A stretch of 43,063 nucleotides of DNA from Bacteroidales bacterium (lineage in GTDB: Bacteria; Bacteroidota; Bacteroidia; Bacteroidales; P3), in contig JAFWQP010000090.1 in assembly GCA_017509045.1 (NCBI GenBank), positions 1 to 43,063 on the forward strand, read 5' to 3'. Shown here piece by piece: positions 1 to 8,424 of this stretch (positions are counted from its first letter, which is position 1; the number at the start of each line of letters is the position of its first letter). The position numbers and the translations under genes were made by a program. The notes under the pieces are model-generated. The model was not told where the DNA came from, searched no databases, and saw nothing but the letters and a program-made list of their open reading frames with translations.

Positions 1-181
1 ATAAATTCCACGTATGAACAATAAGAGCTTTATTACATACTTTTCTGAGATTTCGGCCTGCTTTTGTCATCTTGCTGACTTTCACTCAGTCATGATGCAC
101 CGCATCACTCCTTCATGAAAGCCAACAATCTGCTCAAAACCAGTCTCGAAATCTCTTGAAAGTAATTTATAGAACCCACCT
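1..181 (-). repeat. MITE-like element, copy A (cut by window edge)
   Basis: This is the reverse complement of the element at 22072-22263. Over the 181 bases present, the two differ at only five positions, all transitions. The end at 181 carries the terminal inverted repeat AGGTGGGTTCTATAAATT (seen here as its complement); the opposite end lies just outside the window. The centre holds a hairpin around ATGATG/CATCAT with an outer CTTTCA/TGAAAG stem. There is no open reading frame of note, so it would have to be moved by a transposase encoded elsewhere. The class (MITE) is inferred from the matching ends, small size and two near-identical copies. Confidence 0.8.
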
Positions 182-446
182 TAAGTGTCAAATGCAAGTT
201 AGGCATATTGTTTCATGCTTAATTTGCAAATTGTTTTTTTGGGGACTCAAATGTCACATATCTCTGCCACAAAGTTGTACTCGTGTTGCCGTTTTCGGTA
301 ACAGAAAATACAATCCTTTATTCTACTAGCCTCAGGAGTTTCCAACCCTAGCTATACGACCGTTTTGTCCGCGTTGTCTTTTTGTCATACTAAATCTAAA
401 AAAGAACATTTTTCATTACTTTTTATGCTTTTTCGATACAATTTCG
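182..446. other. Intergenic stretch without a gene
   Basis: This is AT-rich sequence between the MITE copy and the murF promoter. I see no convincing open reading frame, RNA gene, strong hairpin or further repeat copy in it. Confidence 0.5.
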
Positions 447-454
447 TATTTTTG
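447..454 (+). promoter_or_regulatory. Bacteroidota-type -7 box upstream of murF
   Basis: TATTTTTG matches the Bacteroidota -7 consensus TAnnTTTG and lies 55 bp before the preferred murF start. No clear TTTG -33 box is seen at the usual distance, so only half of the signal is supported. Confidence 0.5.
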
Positions 455-509
455 CAGAGCGAAATAATAAGGATAATTGCCCAATTGTTCAACCTATCAA
501 GCGATATAT

Positions 510-1802
510 ATGTTAGAAAGCCTATATCAAACCTATCTTAAAAGCCGCCGTGTCACCACCGACTCGCGGCAAATTACCCCTGGTTGTCTCTTTTTCGCAT
601 TCAAAGGCGAGACCTTCGATGGCAACGCCTTTGCCCCGCAGGCGTTGGAGCAGGGGGCGGCTCTGTGTGTGATTAACGACCCCCAGTATAAGGTAGACGA
701 CCGCTGCATAGTGGTGTCCGACGTGCTTGCCACTTTGCAGGAGCTGGCTCGTCACCACCGTGCCCAGCTCACCTTCCCCATCATCGGCATCACAGGCACC
801 AACGGAAAGACCACTACCAAGGAGCTAGTACACGCAGTCCTGTCTAAACGTTACCGCACGCATGCCACCGCAGGCAATTTCAACAACCACCTCGGTGTGC
901 CGCTGACGCTACTTTCTATCCCAGCTGACACGCAGATAGCCATTGTCGAGATGGGTGCCAACCATCCTGGCGAGATATCCTCATTGTGCCATATCGCCGA
1001 CCCCGATTTTGGCCTCATTACCAACGTGGGACGGGCGCATTTGGAGGGGTTTGGCAGCTTTGAGGGTGTGATACAGACCAAGACGGAATTGTATCGCCAC
1101 CTTGCGTCGAAGAAAGGTACCGCCTTTGTAAATGCTGACAACGACATCCTTGTTTCTCAGGCTGCGCTATGCCGGCTGGACACCGTCACCTACGGCTCGT
1201 CGGAACAGGCACATGTGCGTGGGCATCTTGTAGGCTCCGACCCCTATATGAAATTCTATATCGAAGACGGTGACTCGGTCTACACCATCCAGTCGCAGCT
1301 CTTAGGCAACTATAATTTCGACAATGCAATGGCCGCCGCCGCCGTGGGTCGCTATTTCCATGTCGACCTTTGGGACGTGAAGGAGGCTATAGAACATTAT
1401 CTGCCTACCAACAACCGCTCGCAATATAAAGAAACGGGACGCAACACGCTTTTCCTCGATTGCTACAACGCCAACCCATCGAGCATGAAGGTGGCGCTCG
1501 ACAACTTTGAGGCGTTGCCAAAGAATAACAAAGTAGCAATGCTAGGCGGAATGAAAGAGCTGGGCGAAGAAAGCCAGAAGGAGCATGAGGCAATAGTGAA
1601 TCGTCTGCTTGCCCATCCGGAGATATGCGCCGTACTGATTGGGCCTGAGTTTGCCTTTGCAGAAGAGAATCCTAGTATACAGTATTTCCCCGACGCTGAT
1701 GTCGCAGTGGCGTACTTTGCCAAACATCCGCTGAGCGGTGCTACGGTGCTGCTCAAGGGCTCTAACGGCACACGTATGTGGAAGCTGGAAGGAGTTCTAT
1801 AG
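510..1802 (+). CDS. murF: UDP-N-acetylmuramoyl-tripeptide--D-alanyl-D-alanine ligase MurF
   Basis: MurF is the last cytoplasmic ligase of peptidoglycan precursor synthesis; it adds D-Ala-D-Ala to the UDP-MurNAc-tripeptide using ATP. The protein has the Mur ligase layout: an N-terminal substrate domain with TDSR (about residue 17) and LFFAFKGETFDG, the ATP loop GITGTNGKTT (about 94-103), the central NFNNHLGVPLTLL and EMGANHPGEI motifs, and a C-terminal domain with DCYNANPSSM. I start it at the ATG at 510 (430 aa), because an upstream TTG start at 477 would add 11 residues that do not look like a MurF N-terminus. It stands alone on this strand, with its own promoter box and a convergent neighbour. 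Confidence 0.95.
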   Translation: MLESLYQTYLKSRRVTTDSRQITPGCLFFAFKGETFDGNAFAPQALEQGAALCVINDPQYKVDDRCIVVSDVLATLQELARHHRAQLTFPIIGITGTNGKTTTKELVHAVLSKRYRTHATAGNFNNHLGVPLTLLSIPADTQIAIVEMGANHPGEISSLCHIADPDFGLITNVGRAHLEGFGSFEGVIQTKTELYRHLASKKGTAFVNADNDILVSQAALCRLDTVTYGSSEQAHVRGHLVGSDPYMKFYIEDGDSVYTIQSQLLGNYNFDNAMAAAAVGRYFHVDLWDVKEAIEHYLPTNNRSQYKETGRNTLFLDCYNANPSSMKVALDNFEALPKNNKVAMLGGMKELGEESQKEHEAIVNRLLAHPEICAVLIGPEFAFAEENPSIQYFPDADVAVAYFAKHPLSGATVLLKGSNGTRMWKLEGVL

Positions 1803-1810
1803 CCCTTTTC

Positions 1811-1846
1811 AAAAAAATGCGGCACTGCACAAAGAGCAATGCCGCA
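1811..1846 (-). terminator. Rho-independent terminator of the blaI/blaR1-like operon
   Basis: On the minus strand TGCGGCA pairs with TGCCGCA (1818-1846), with three further inner pairs after one mismatch, followed by a run of seven T. It lies 24 bp past the stop of the M56 gene, where a terminator is expected. The stem may also slow transcription arriving from murF. Confidence 0.8.
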
Positions 1847-1869
1847 GCCGTAGTAATAAGGCGATGTCG

Positions 1870-3405
1870 TTATTTCAGCATGAAGTTGATAGGTATCTGA
1901 AATCTTGACCGCGTAGGTTTGCCCTTGAAGCGGGCGGGTTTCCATTGCGGCATTGCCTTGATGACGCGCAGAGCCTCTTCGTCGCATCCGCCGCCTATTC
2001 CGCGTAATAGTGTAACGTCGCCAATGCTGCCGTCAGGCTCGACAATAAATTGCACAAACACTTTGCCTTCAACCTCGTCGGTCCTGGCCTGTTCGGGATA
2101 GACAATTGACTTGGCAATATAATCGGCCAACGCCTCAAAGCCTCCGGGAATTTCGGCAAGTTGGATATAGCCATTATCCTCCTCGTTAAACCAATTCAAT
2201 AGGCTTTCTTCGTCATTCCAAGCCACTTGATACCAATTAACTGAGCTGTCGCTAAGATTCATCATAGCGGTAACCCGACTTGACTTCGCCACAGTTTCAT
2301 GTATATTGATATTAAAGCGGACAGCCTCGGCAGAATCGGCAAACTCTTTGTGTCCGCCAACAGAGTCGAGGGGGATAATAACCCCCATAAACTCACGCTC
2401 CACCAACTTGCCATCACGGTAAGTTTCGGTGAAGGGTTGGACGAGGTAGGTGCCGTCGGGGATGGTGGCCTGCTCTTGAGCAGGCTCCTGATTCTTGCAA
2501 TTAGCAAACAGCAGCAATGCTGCTACGGGCAAGGCTGACAATGCCTTGACCCAGCCTCTGTGGGATTTAGGTTGTTTCATCATGGTAATACGGTTTTTTA
2601 TTGTTAAGAAATGGAAACTATTTACTAAAGGACTATATCTTATACCTGTGGCCTGCTTGAAGAGGAGTTGTAAGTAATGTCTGTATGTCACCTCGTCGCC
2701 TTGGCGGAGCACCGCCTCATCGGCCAAGTATTCGTGTACGGTGCTCAACTCACGTTCATAAAGCCATACAAATGGGTTGAACCACAGCAGGCAGCGCACC
2801 AGTTGTATCAGCAAAGTGTCCCAACTATGGCGTTGCTGTGCGTGCGTCAGTTCGTGGACTAACACTTGCTGCATTTCTTCTTCAGTTAGGTCTCGACTCT
2901 TAATCACAATATGGTTGAAAAAGGAGAACGATGAATCTACATTGTCGTCCACCGCCACATGATAGTAGTGCCTTTGGCGGGTGCCGTGATGGGATGACCG
3001 TTTCGTGAAAGAAAAGCTATTTAGGTTGCGCCATATTGTGACATAACGGATTGCCAATAAAAAGGCTGACAGCGCAACTCCGAACCAATAGGCTATTGCA
3101 ATTATCTGCCATGTGTCAATGCTGCGGGTGTTGGGGATGTTGTTGGCCACCTCCACTTGTGTCGAGGAGGGTAGGAACATCGCGTCTCCTTGAATAGATA
3201 GCGGAATTAGGTATCCATTACCTGATACGGGATATTGCGTGACATGCACTGTAGGGTGTATGAGGGGAATCGACAGACTTATTGTTAGGGTCGCCAAGAG
3301 AAAGAATCTGTTCAACTGTAGGCAATGCTCCTTGCGTAGCAATAGCCTGTACAGCCCCCAAAACAGAGCAGTTCCGATGACGGCAAAAAGCAGGTAGCGT
3401 GTCAT
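1870..3405 (-). CDS. BlaR1/MecR1-like M56 zinc peptidase with TonB C-terminal domain
   Basis: This is a 511-aa inner-membrane sensor protease. The N-terminus has hydrophobic segments (about 1-50 and 101-125). A zinc-peptidase motif HELTH (184-188) and a downstream STVHEYLADE segment give the M56 active site. A final hydrophobic segment (about 285-305) leads to a periplasmic part that ends in a TonB C-terminal domain (about 440-511, with GKVFVQFIVEPDGSIGDV). The M56-TonB fusion next to a BlaI repressor is a common Bacteroidota pair. By analogy with BlaR1 it should sense an envelope signal and inactivate the repressor. No beta-lactamase gene is nearby, so a role in resistance is not supported. 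Its start overlaps the repressor's end by 4 bp. Confidence 0.88.
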   Translation of the reverse strand: MTRYLLFAVIGTALFWGLYRLLLRKEHCLQLNRFFLLATLTISLSIPLIHPTVHVTQYPVSGNGYLIPLSIQGDAMFLPSSTQVEVANNIPNTRSIDTWQIIAIAYWFGVALSAFLLAIRYVTIWRNLNSFSFTKRSSHHGTRQRHYYHVAVDDNVDSSFSFFNHIVIKSRDLTEEEMQQVLVHELTHAQQRHSWDTLLIQLVRCLLWFNPFVWLYERELSTVHEYLADEAVLRQGDEVTYRHYLQLLFKQATGIRYSPLVNSFHFLTIKNRITMMKQPKSHRGWVKALSALPVAALLLFANCKNQEPAQEQATIPDGTYLVQPFTETYRDGKLVEREFMGVIIPLDSVGGHKEFADSAEAVRFNINIHETVAKSSRVTAMMNLSDSSVNWYQVAWNDEESLLNWFNEEDNGYIQLAEIPGGFEALADYIAKSIVYPEQARTDEVEGKVFVQFIVEPDGSIGDVTLLRGIGGGCDEEALRVIKAMPQWKPARFKGKPTRSRFQIPINFMLK

Positions 3406-3812
3406 TTCTCCAATTCTTTAGTTAGTGCCTCAAGGTCTTCGAGCGATACGGCTTTCTTGTCCACCAAGAACGACACCATGTTGCGGAACGACGACCCAAA
3501 ATAGTTCTTTGCCATCCGCCCGAGCATTTGGCTGGAATAGTCTTCGCGGCTGATGAGCGGGTAATAGCGGTTGGATTTGTTGAAAGTGGTGTGTCCGACA
3601 TAGCCTTTTTTCTCCAAAATCCTCACCACGGTAAGTATAGTATTATAGGCAGGCTTGGGAGGGTTGATGTCATCTGAGCCATCATTGCTCACATTCGGTC
3701 GTGGCGATATTGCTGCAACAATCTCGTTGGCAAATCCTTGCCCGATAGACCAAATGGCCTGCATTACCTGTTCTTCTGCGCGAGTGAGCTCTTTTATCTC
3801 TTGTGTTTCCAT
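3402..3812 (-). CDS. BlaI/MecI/CopY-family transcriptional repressor
   Basis: This 136-aa winged-helix repressor opens with LTRAEEQVMQAIWSIG, the standard BlaI helix 1, and has the recognition region PAYNTILTVVRILEKKGYV and the dimer/cleavage part YYPLISREDY. Compared with usual family members (about 120-130 aa), a loop of roughly 15 residues rich in Ser/Asn/Asp is inserted just before PAYNT. It is the first gene of a two-gene operon with the M56 protein, which presumably proteolyses it. It most likely represses its own operon; the target on DNA is not visible. Confidence 0.9.
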   Translation of the reverse strand: METQEIKELTRAEEQVMQAIWSIGQGFANEIVAAISPRPNVSNDGSDDINPPKPAYNTILTVVRILEKKGYVGHTTFNKSNRYYPLISREDYSSQMLGRMAKNYFGSSFRNMVSFLVDKKAVSLEDLEALTKELEK

Positions 3813-3965
3813 AGATTATTAATTAATTTTTTAGTTCCATAACGTAATATTTGAATATATAGTGTATCAGTTAGTTATTTTTAATATTTTTTAACAATGT
3901 TAGGATGCTATCATATTACCGTTATAAAACCTGTAATTCATTAACTTATCACCCATTTTCTCCCT

Positions 3966-3973
3966 CAAATGTA
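3966..3973 (-). promoter_or_regulatory. Possible -7 box for the blaI-like operon
   Basis: Read on the minus strand this is TACATTTG, a match to TAnnTTTG, about 150 bp before the repressor start. No -33 box is seen. Weak support; a leader this long would be unusual. Confidence 0.3.
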
Positions 3974-4005
3974 TCCCAACCCTCTCTCCACCTTTTCTTT
4001 TATAC

Positions 4006-4116
4006 TTATCCTATCGTTATACCTTAGTTATACTTTAGTTATACCTTAGTTATTCTATATATAATAGTATAACTAAGGTATAACTAAAGTATAACTAAGG
4101 TATAACGATAGGATAA
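4006..4116. repeat. Long palindrome with 11-bp iterons, copy 1
   Basis: Two 53-base arms (4006-4058 and 4064-4116) pair at 52 of 53 positions around an ATATA loop. Each arm holds tandem 11-bp units of the form GTTATACYTTA and ends with TTATCCTATCG. Two further copies lie at 28069-28183 and 36452-36566. The copy sits in the 490-bp gap between the divergent blaI-like and porin-like genes, between possible promoters for each, so it is not placed as a transcription terminator. The rest of that gap (3813-4005 and 4117-4247) shows no gene. Confidence 0.95.
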
Positions 4117-4247
4117 CTAAAGAATGAGTAGGGGATTGTATAGTGAGAATGTGGGGTTGATTTGGGTAGGACAATAGGTCGGGCGGAAACGGCTTATTGG
4201 TAGAGGGAGATGGGGCATCGACATGGAAAAATCATCATTTTTAGGTA

Positions 4248-4278
4248 TTGGGTGAATGGAATGGTTGCTTTATCTTTG
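4248..4278 (+). promoter_or_regulatory. Promoter of the imelysin/di-heme cluster
   Basis: TATCTTTG at 4271-4278 is a perfect TAnnTTTG box. A TTG at 4248-4250 lies 20 bp upstream, which fits the Bacteroidota -33 position. The box is 25 bp before the ATG at 4304. Confidence 0.65.
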
Positions 4279-4303
4279 CAAACGATAATTAAGATTAGTA
4301 GAT

Positions 4304-5608
4304 ATGTACAAAGAAATCTGCAAAACATTCATTTTTGCTATTTTACTAGGAGGCGTCGGGCTGACTGCAGCGGCGCAAAATGACACTACGACAAAGCCGC
4401 AACGGCTCACTATTGGTGGGTATGGCGAGGCTGTGTATAACTACAATTTTTATAGCGATAACGTTTTTCGCTATTCTCATGCCGACCGATATACCGAAAG
4501 TAAGGGACATGGGAGGGTGGACATCCCCCATGCCGTGATAATGCTGGGCTACGACATGGGTCGGGGCTGGAGTGTGGGTACTGAGGTGGAGTTTGAGCAT
4601 GGCGGCACCGAGGTGGCTGTGGAGAAGGAGACCGAAGAGACGGGAGAGTTTGAACAGGAGGTGGAGCGAGGTGGCGAGGTGGCGCTGGAGCAGTTCTGGG
4701 TGCAGAAGAGTTTCAACCGCCATTTGAATCTGAGAATGGGGCATATCGTGGTGCCGGTGGGCATGACTAATAATAACCATACGCCCGATCACTTTTTTTC
4801 GGTGTACCGTCCCGAGGGTGAGAATACCATAATGCCTTGCACGTGGCACGAAACGGGTGTGAGTCTGTGGGGTAGGGCAGGGGCATGGCGCTATGAGGTG
4901 CAGCTGCTGCCGGCGTTGAACAGCAACCTCTTCAATGAGGCTGGCTGGGTTCACAACGGCTCGGCATCGCCCTACGAGTTCCGTCCTGCCAATAGTTTGG
5001 CGGGAGCGGCAAGGTTGGACTATACTGGAGTGCCTAACTTGCGATTGAGCTTGAGTGGATATGTGGGTAACTCGTTCAATAATGACATTACCACGACAGT
5101 TTATACCGAGTCATCGCGCTATTATGGGGCATTAGGTACGGTGCTGATAGGGGCATTTGATTTTGACTACCACAATCGCTGGTTGGTGGTGCGTGGCAAT
5201 GTGGACTATGGCTATTTGGGCGACGCAGGTTTGATTTCGACCCGCAACAAGAACCAGACCACCATGACGGGCAATCCTTATCCGCACACGGCTGTGGGTA
5301 AGGGAGCCTACGATGGCTCTATAGAGGCAGGCGTGGACTTGCTGTCGTTTGCCAACTACCGCATGGGAGACAGGCATTTGTATCTATTTGGCCGCTACGA
5401 CTGCTACGACAGCTATATTCCCGCGTCGGGCTTCGACAATATAGGTTGGACCGAGCGGCAGGTGATTTCGGCAGGTGTGAACTATTATCCGCTGAAACAT
5501 ATAGCAGTGAAAGCGGAGGCAGGCGTGCGCAAGTTTAACGGTAACTACAACGACGAACCATTCTTTGCGCTTGGCATTACATGGACCAATTTTAATTTTG
5601 CACATTAA
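4304..5608 (+). CDS. Outer-membrane beta-barrel (porin-like) protein
   Basis: This 434-aa protein has a signal peptide ending at about AAAQ (residue 25). It is then rich in alternating polar/aromatic strands typical of a barrel and ends in a short aromatic segment (ITWTNFNF). An acidic stretch (about 95-125, many Glu in EVAVEKETEETG) probably forms a loop. RMGHIVVPVGMTN followed by VYRPEGENTIMP resembles porins that are built on a phosphate/polyphosphate-porin-like fold, but I cannot name the substrate. It is the first gene of a tight cluster with an imelysin, a di-heme protein and a cytochrome c assembly factor, which suggests that it carries the cluster's substrate (perhaps a metal complex) across the outer membrane. 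Confidence 0.75.
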   Translation: MYKEICKTFIFAILLGGVGLTAAAQNDTTTKPQRLTIGGYGEAVYNYNFYSDNVFRYSHADRYTESKGHGRVDIPHAVIMLGYDMGRGWSVGTEVEFEHGGTEVAVEKETEETGEFEQEVERGGEVALEQFWVQKSFNRHLNLRMGHIVVPVGMTNNNHTPDHFFSVYRPEGENTIMPCTWHETGVSLWGRAGAWRYEVQLLPALNSNLFNEAGWVHNGSASPYEFRPANSLAGAARLDYTGVPNLRLSLSGYVGNSFNNDITTTVYTESSRYYGALGTVLIGAFDFDYHNRWLVVRGNVDYGYLGDAGLISTRNKNQTTMTGNPYPHTAVGKGAYDGSIEAGVDLLSFANYRMGDRHLYLFGRYDCYDSYIPASGFDNIGWTERQVISAGVNYYPLKHIAVKAEAGVRKFNGNYNDEPFFALGITWTNFNFAH

Positions 5609-5635
5609 CACAGTAATTTCTAAAATAATCTACCT

Positions 5636-6796
5636 ATGAAGAAAACACGTATCAAAACTATGCTGCTGGCAGCTGCAATGCTGACCTCAGTGAGTTTCGT
5701 CTCATGTCGAGATGAAAACGACGGAACTGTTGATGATGAACTTGCTGCCCAGGTGGCAGAACAATTTGTGGACCACACGGTGGCTCCGACCTACACAGCC
5801 CTTGCTGCTAAGACAGAGCAGCTGGCAGAGCAGCTGGCTGCATTGCGTCAGAACGCCACGGACGCAGGAATTGAGGCTGCTTGCCAGACTTTCCTTGATG
5901 CTCGTGAGCAGTGGGAAAAGAGCGAGGCTTTCCTGTTTGGTGCCGCTGGCGACTTTGGCATCGACCCCCACATCGACTCGTGGCCTTTGGACGAGGATGC
6001 TTTCCGTACACTGATGTATGAAAGTCCTGCCATGATTGCCGCCCTTGATGGCGAGGATGGCGACGTGGTGGCTGGCGAGCGTTTGGGCAACGCTTTGCTG
6101 GGATTCCATGGGCTGGAGTATATCCTGTTTGCCGACGGCAGAGCCAAGAAGGCTGCCGACATTACCGAGAATGAGTGGATCTATGCCGCAGCTGTGGCGG
6201 GCGACCTGCGCAACCGCTGCTATCAGCTGGAGGTGGGCTGGTTGGGGAGCAAGGCTCCTGAGAGCCATGTCGCCAAACTCGACGAACTGGAAATGGCATA
6301 CACTGTGGCAGGTGGCAATTACAGCTATGGTGAGAACATGAAGAACGCGGGCAAGCCCGGCAGCACGTATGCAAGCCGTATTGCCGCATTGATGGCTATT
6401 GTGCAAGGCTGCTCAGATATTGCCGACGAGGTGGGCAGCTCGAAGATTTATGCCGCATGGCACGGCGAGGACATCACTTACATTGAGTCGCCTTATAGTC
6501 AGAAATCTATTATCGACTTCTACAACAACATCCTCAGTATCCGCAATGCCTATATGGGCGGTGTGGAAGGTTCGAGAGATGAGGGTAAGTCGCTGCATGG
6601 CTTTGTGAAAGGCCACGATGCTTCGATTGACGGTCATGTAATCAGTGCTATTGATAATGCCATTGCAAAGATTAACGCAATGCCAGCACCGTTTGTGCTA
6701 CATTATGCCGAGGCTGCCAATGGTGCCGCTGTGGAGGCTTGCGCTGAGCTGAGCGACGCACTGGCTGAAATCAACAATATGCTAAGAGAACTATAA
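5636..6796 (+). CDS. Imelysin-family (GxHxxE) lipoprotein
   Basis: This 386-aa surface or periplasmic lipoprotein has a lipobox Cys at residue 24 (VSFVSC). The family signature GxHxxE is present as GFHGLE (156-161), followed by YILF, and a second part with long helices follows. Imelysin-like proteins (for example EfeO-type and IrpA-type proteins) are mostly linked to iron uptake; they are not active peptidases despite the name. It lies 27 bp after the barrel gene and 14 bp before a di-heme oxidoreductase gene. An imelysin next to a DUF1111-type di-heme protein is a recurring arrangement in bacteria and supports a role in iron handling. The metal itself is inferred. Confidence 0.85.
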   Translation: MKKTRIKTMLLAAAMLTSVSFVSCRDENDGTVDDELAAQVAEQFVDHTVAPTYTALAAKTEQLAEQLAALRQNATDAGIEAACQTFLDAREQWEKSEAFLFGAAGDFGIDPHIDSWPLDEDAFRTLMYESPAMIAALDGEDGDVVAGERLGNALLGFHGLEYILFADGRAKKAADITENEWIYAAAVAGDLRNRCYQLEVGWLGSKAPESHVAKLDELEMAYTVAGGNYSYGENMKNAGKPGSTYASRIAALMAIVQGCSDIADEVGSSKIYAAWHGEDITYIESPYSQKSIIDFYNNILSIRNAYMGGVEGSRDEGKSLHGFVKGHDASIDGHVISAIDNAIAKINAMPAPFVLHYAEAANGAAVEACAELSDALAEINNMLREL

Positions 6797-6810
6797 ATAA
6801 CTACTACAAT

Positions 6811-8382
6811 ATGAAAAAGAAAACAATTATAATGGCTGTTGTGACGTTTGTCACAGCATCCTTTCTAACAAGCTGCCAGCCTGACGATGTGACACCAGGC
6901 CTGTCGGACGAGTTGGCGGAAGAAACCTACGCAGGAGGTCGGCTGGGCACCACGTTCAACCAGTCGGCATCTGCATTTGAAGACCCTACACCTGCAGTGG
7001 AGAATGCCGGCATGGTGAATGCCTTTAAGTATGGTGAGTTCTTCTTTGAACATACCATGACACAGAACAACCCGCCGTTCAACGGTTTGGGACCGCTTTA
7101 TGTACGTTCTTCGTGTGAGGCATGTCATCCAGGCTACGGCCATGGTCGTCGTATGGAGCGTTATCGTGCCGACGATTGGGCCAACGGCTATCTGCTGGTG
7201 GTATACAATAGGACGACCGATGCTTACGAGACTTCGGTGGCAGGAATGCCTCAGACCAAAGCAGTGCCGCCCTTCAAACCGTCGATAGATGAGAGCAAAA
7301 TCAACATCGCATGGCTCGGATACACCGACGAATGGGGCAACCGTTTCCCCGATGGCGAGACATACAGCCTAATCTACCCTGAAGTGACAATTCCAGAGGA
7401 TGCTTTCTATGCTCCCCTGTCAGCTCCCTATAGCCAGATGGAGTTCCGTTTGGAGAGTACTATCGGTATCTATGGTACGGGTTTGTTGGATGCCATTCCC
7501 GATGACTCGCTAAAGGCGCAGTATCAAAAGGAATATGATGCGGGTGCCGATCTCAATCCGGCTATTTGGGCTGGTCACGACTGGGCATCGCTCTATGGTC
7601 GCACCAACCATCCCAAACGCTTCACATACGCCCTTAGCCGCGGTCCTTTGCAGGACGCTGCCGGAGCCAATGCCATTTGGAATATACCCAATGTGACGCG
7701 TAGTGACCGCAGAAGTCACTACCTCAGTCTAAACAAGAGCATCTATGCTACTACTGCTTCGGAAGACCCAGAGGTGCAGGCTCAGTTCTATCATTACTTC
7801 CCCCAGTGGAATAAGACGGGCGACCCTCGTACCGACATCTACAACTACCTGATGTGCGACACCCTGCCCATCGAGATGAGCGACCAAGACTATGTAAACT
7901 TTATGGTATGGCACCGCGGTTTGGCAGTACCCGCCGCACGTAATCTGGCAGACACTACGGTGCAACGGGGTCGCAAGTTGTTCCGCGACATGGGGTGTGC
8001 TACCTGCCACCGTCCTAGCTGGAAGACAGGCCCCGATATCTATACCGATCCCAATGGTTTCTTTGCCGACGGCGACGCACGCCTGCCTCGCTATCCCTAT
8101 CAGACTATCTGGCCGTATACTGACATGGTGCAACACCGCCTACACATGGTCAACGACATTCGTACAGGCTGGTGCCGCACTACTCCGCTGTGGGGCCGCG
8201 GACTGTCGCCCATTTGTAGTGGACACAGCGACCGCCTGCACGACTGCCGAGCCCGCAATGTGGTGGAGGCCATCATGTGGCACGGCTGTCCGGGCAGCGA
8301 TGCCCGCTGGACTGTGGAGAAATTCCGTCAACTGTCGAAGAGCGACCGCGATGCAGTTGTGAAGTTTATTAATGCAATTTAA
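6811..8382 (+). CDS. Di-heme oxidoreductase (DUF1111 / COG3488 type) lipoprotein
   Basis: This 523-aa protein has a lipobox Cys at 22 (FLTSC). Two c-type haem attachment sites are visible: CEACH (102-106) and CATCH (396-400). The C-terminal TTPLWGRGL, HDCRARNVVEAI and IMWHGCPGSDAR blocks are the signature end of the DUF1111 family, distantly related to MauG/cytochrome c peroxidases. In most relatives the last block reads HDGRAR and WHGGEA, so Cys in place of Gly (HDC, WHGC) is unusual. The protein should act outside the inner membrane. Its covalent haems could be attached by the product of the next gene. The reaction it catalyses is unknown. Confidence 0.88.
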   Translation: MKKKTIIMAVVTFVTASFLTSCQPDDVTPGLSDELAEETYAGGRLGTTFNQSASAFEDPTPAVENAGMVNAFKYGEFFFEHTMTQNNPPFNGLGPLYVRSSCEACHPGYGHGRRMERYRADDWANGYLLVVYNRTTDAYETSVAGMPQTKAVPPFKPSIDESKINIAWLGYTDEWGNRFPDGETYSLIYPEVTIPEDAFYAPLSAPYSQMEFRLESTIGIYGTGLLDAIPDDSLKAQYQKEYDAGADLNPAIWAGHDWASLYGRTNHPKRFTYALSRGPLQDAAGANAIWNIPNVTRSDRRSHYLSLNKSIYATTASEDPEVQAQFYHYFPQWNKTGDPRTDIYNYLMCDTLPIEMSDQDYVNFMVWHRGLAVPAARNLADTTVQRGRKLFRDMGCATCHRPSWKTGPDIYTDPNGFFADGDARLPRYPYQTIWPYTDMVQHRLHMVNDIRTGWCRTTPLWGRGLSPICSGHSDRLHDCRARNVVEAIMWHGCPGSDARWTVEKFRQLSKSDRDAVVKFINAI

Positions 8383-8417
8383 CTAGTTGTACTAGTATCC
8401 CTAGTATTACTAGTCAT
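8382..8417 (+). repeat. 9-bp-period ACTAGTNNN array, copy 1
   Basis: Four units in a row: ACTAGTTGT, ACTAGTATC, CCTAGTATT, ACTAGTCAT. The first base is the last base of the TAA stop of the di-heme gene and the array ends 7 bp before the ATG of the next gene, so it fills nearly the whole intergenic space. Related arrays are at 41044-41079 and 41830-41870. Confidence 0.9.
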
Positions 8418-8424
8418 ACTGGAA

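Noticed and set aside
477-509. TTG start for murF
   Set aside because: It adds 11 residues absent from the usual N-terminus, and an ATG with a better family match follows at 510.
4006-4116. Palindromes taken as transcription terminators
   Set aside because: All three lie between divergent gene starts, where terminators are not expected, and no U tract follows the stem.
5702-6406. 234-aa frame antisense to the imelysin gene
   Set aside because: The sense frame has a lipobox and the GxHxxE motif; the antisense product has no recognisable features.
8382-8417. Short-spaced repeats as a CRISPR array
   Set aside because: The period is only 9 bp with no spacers, there is no leader, and no cas genes are in the window.
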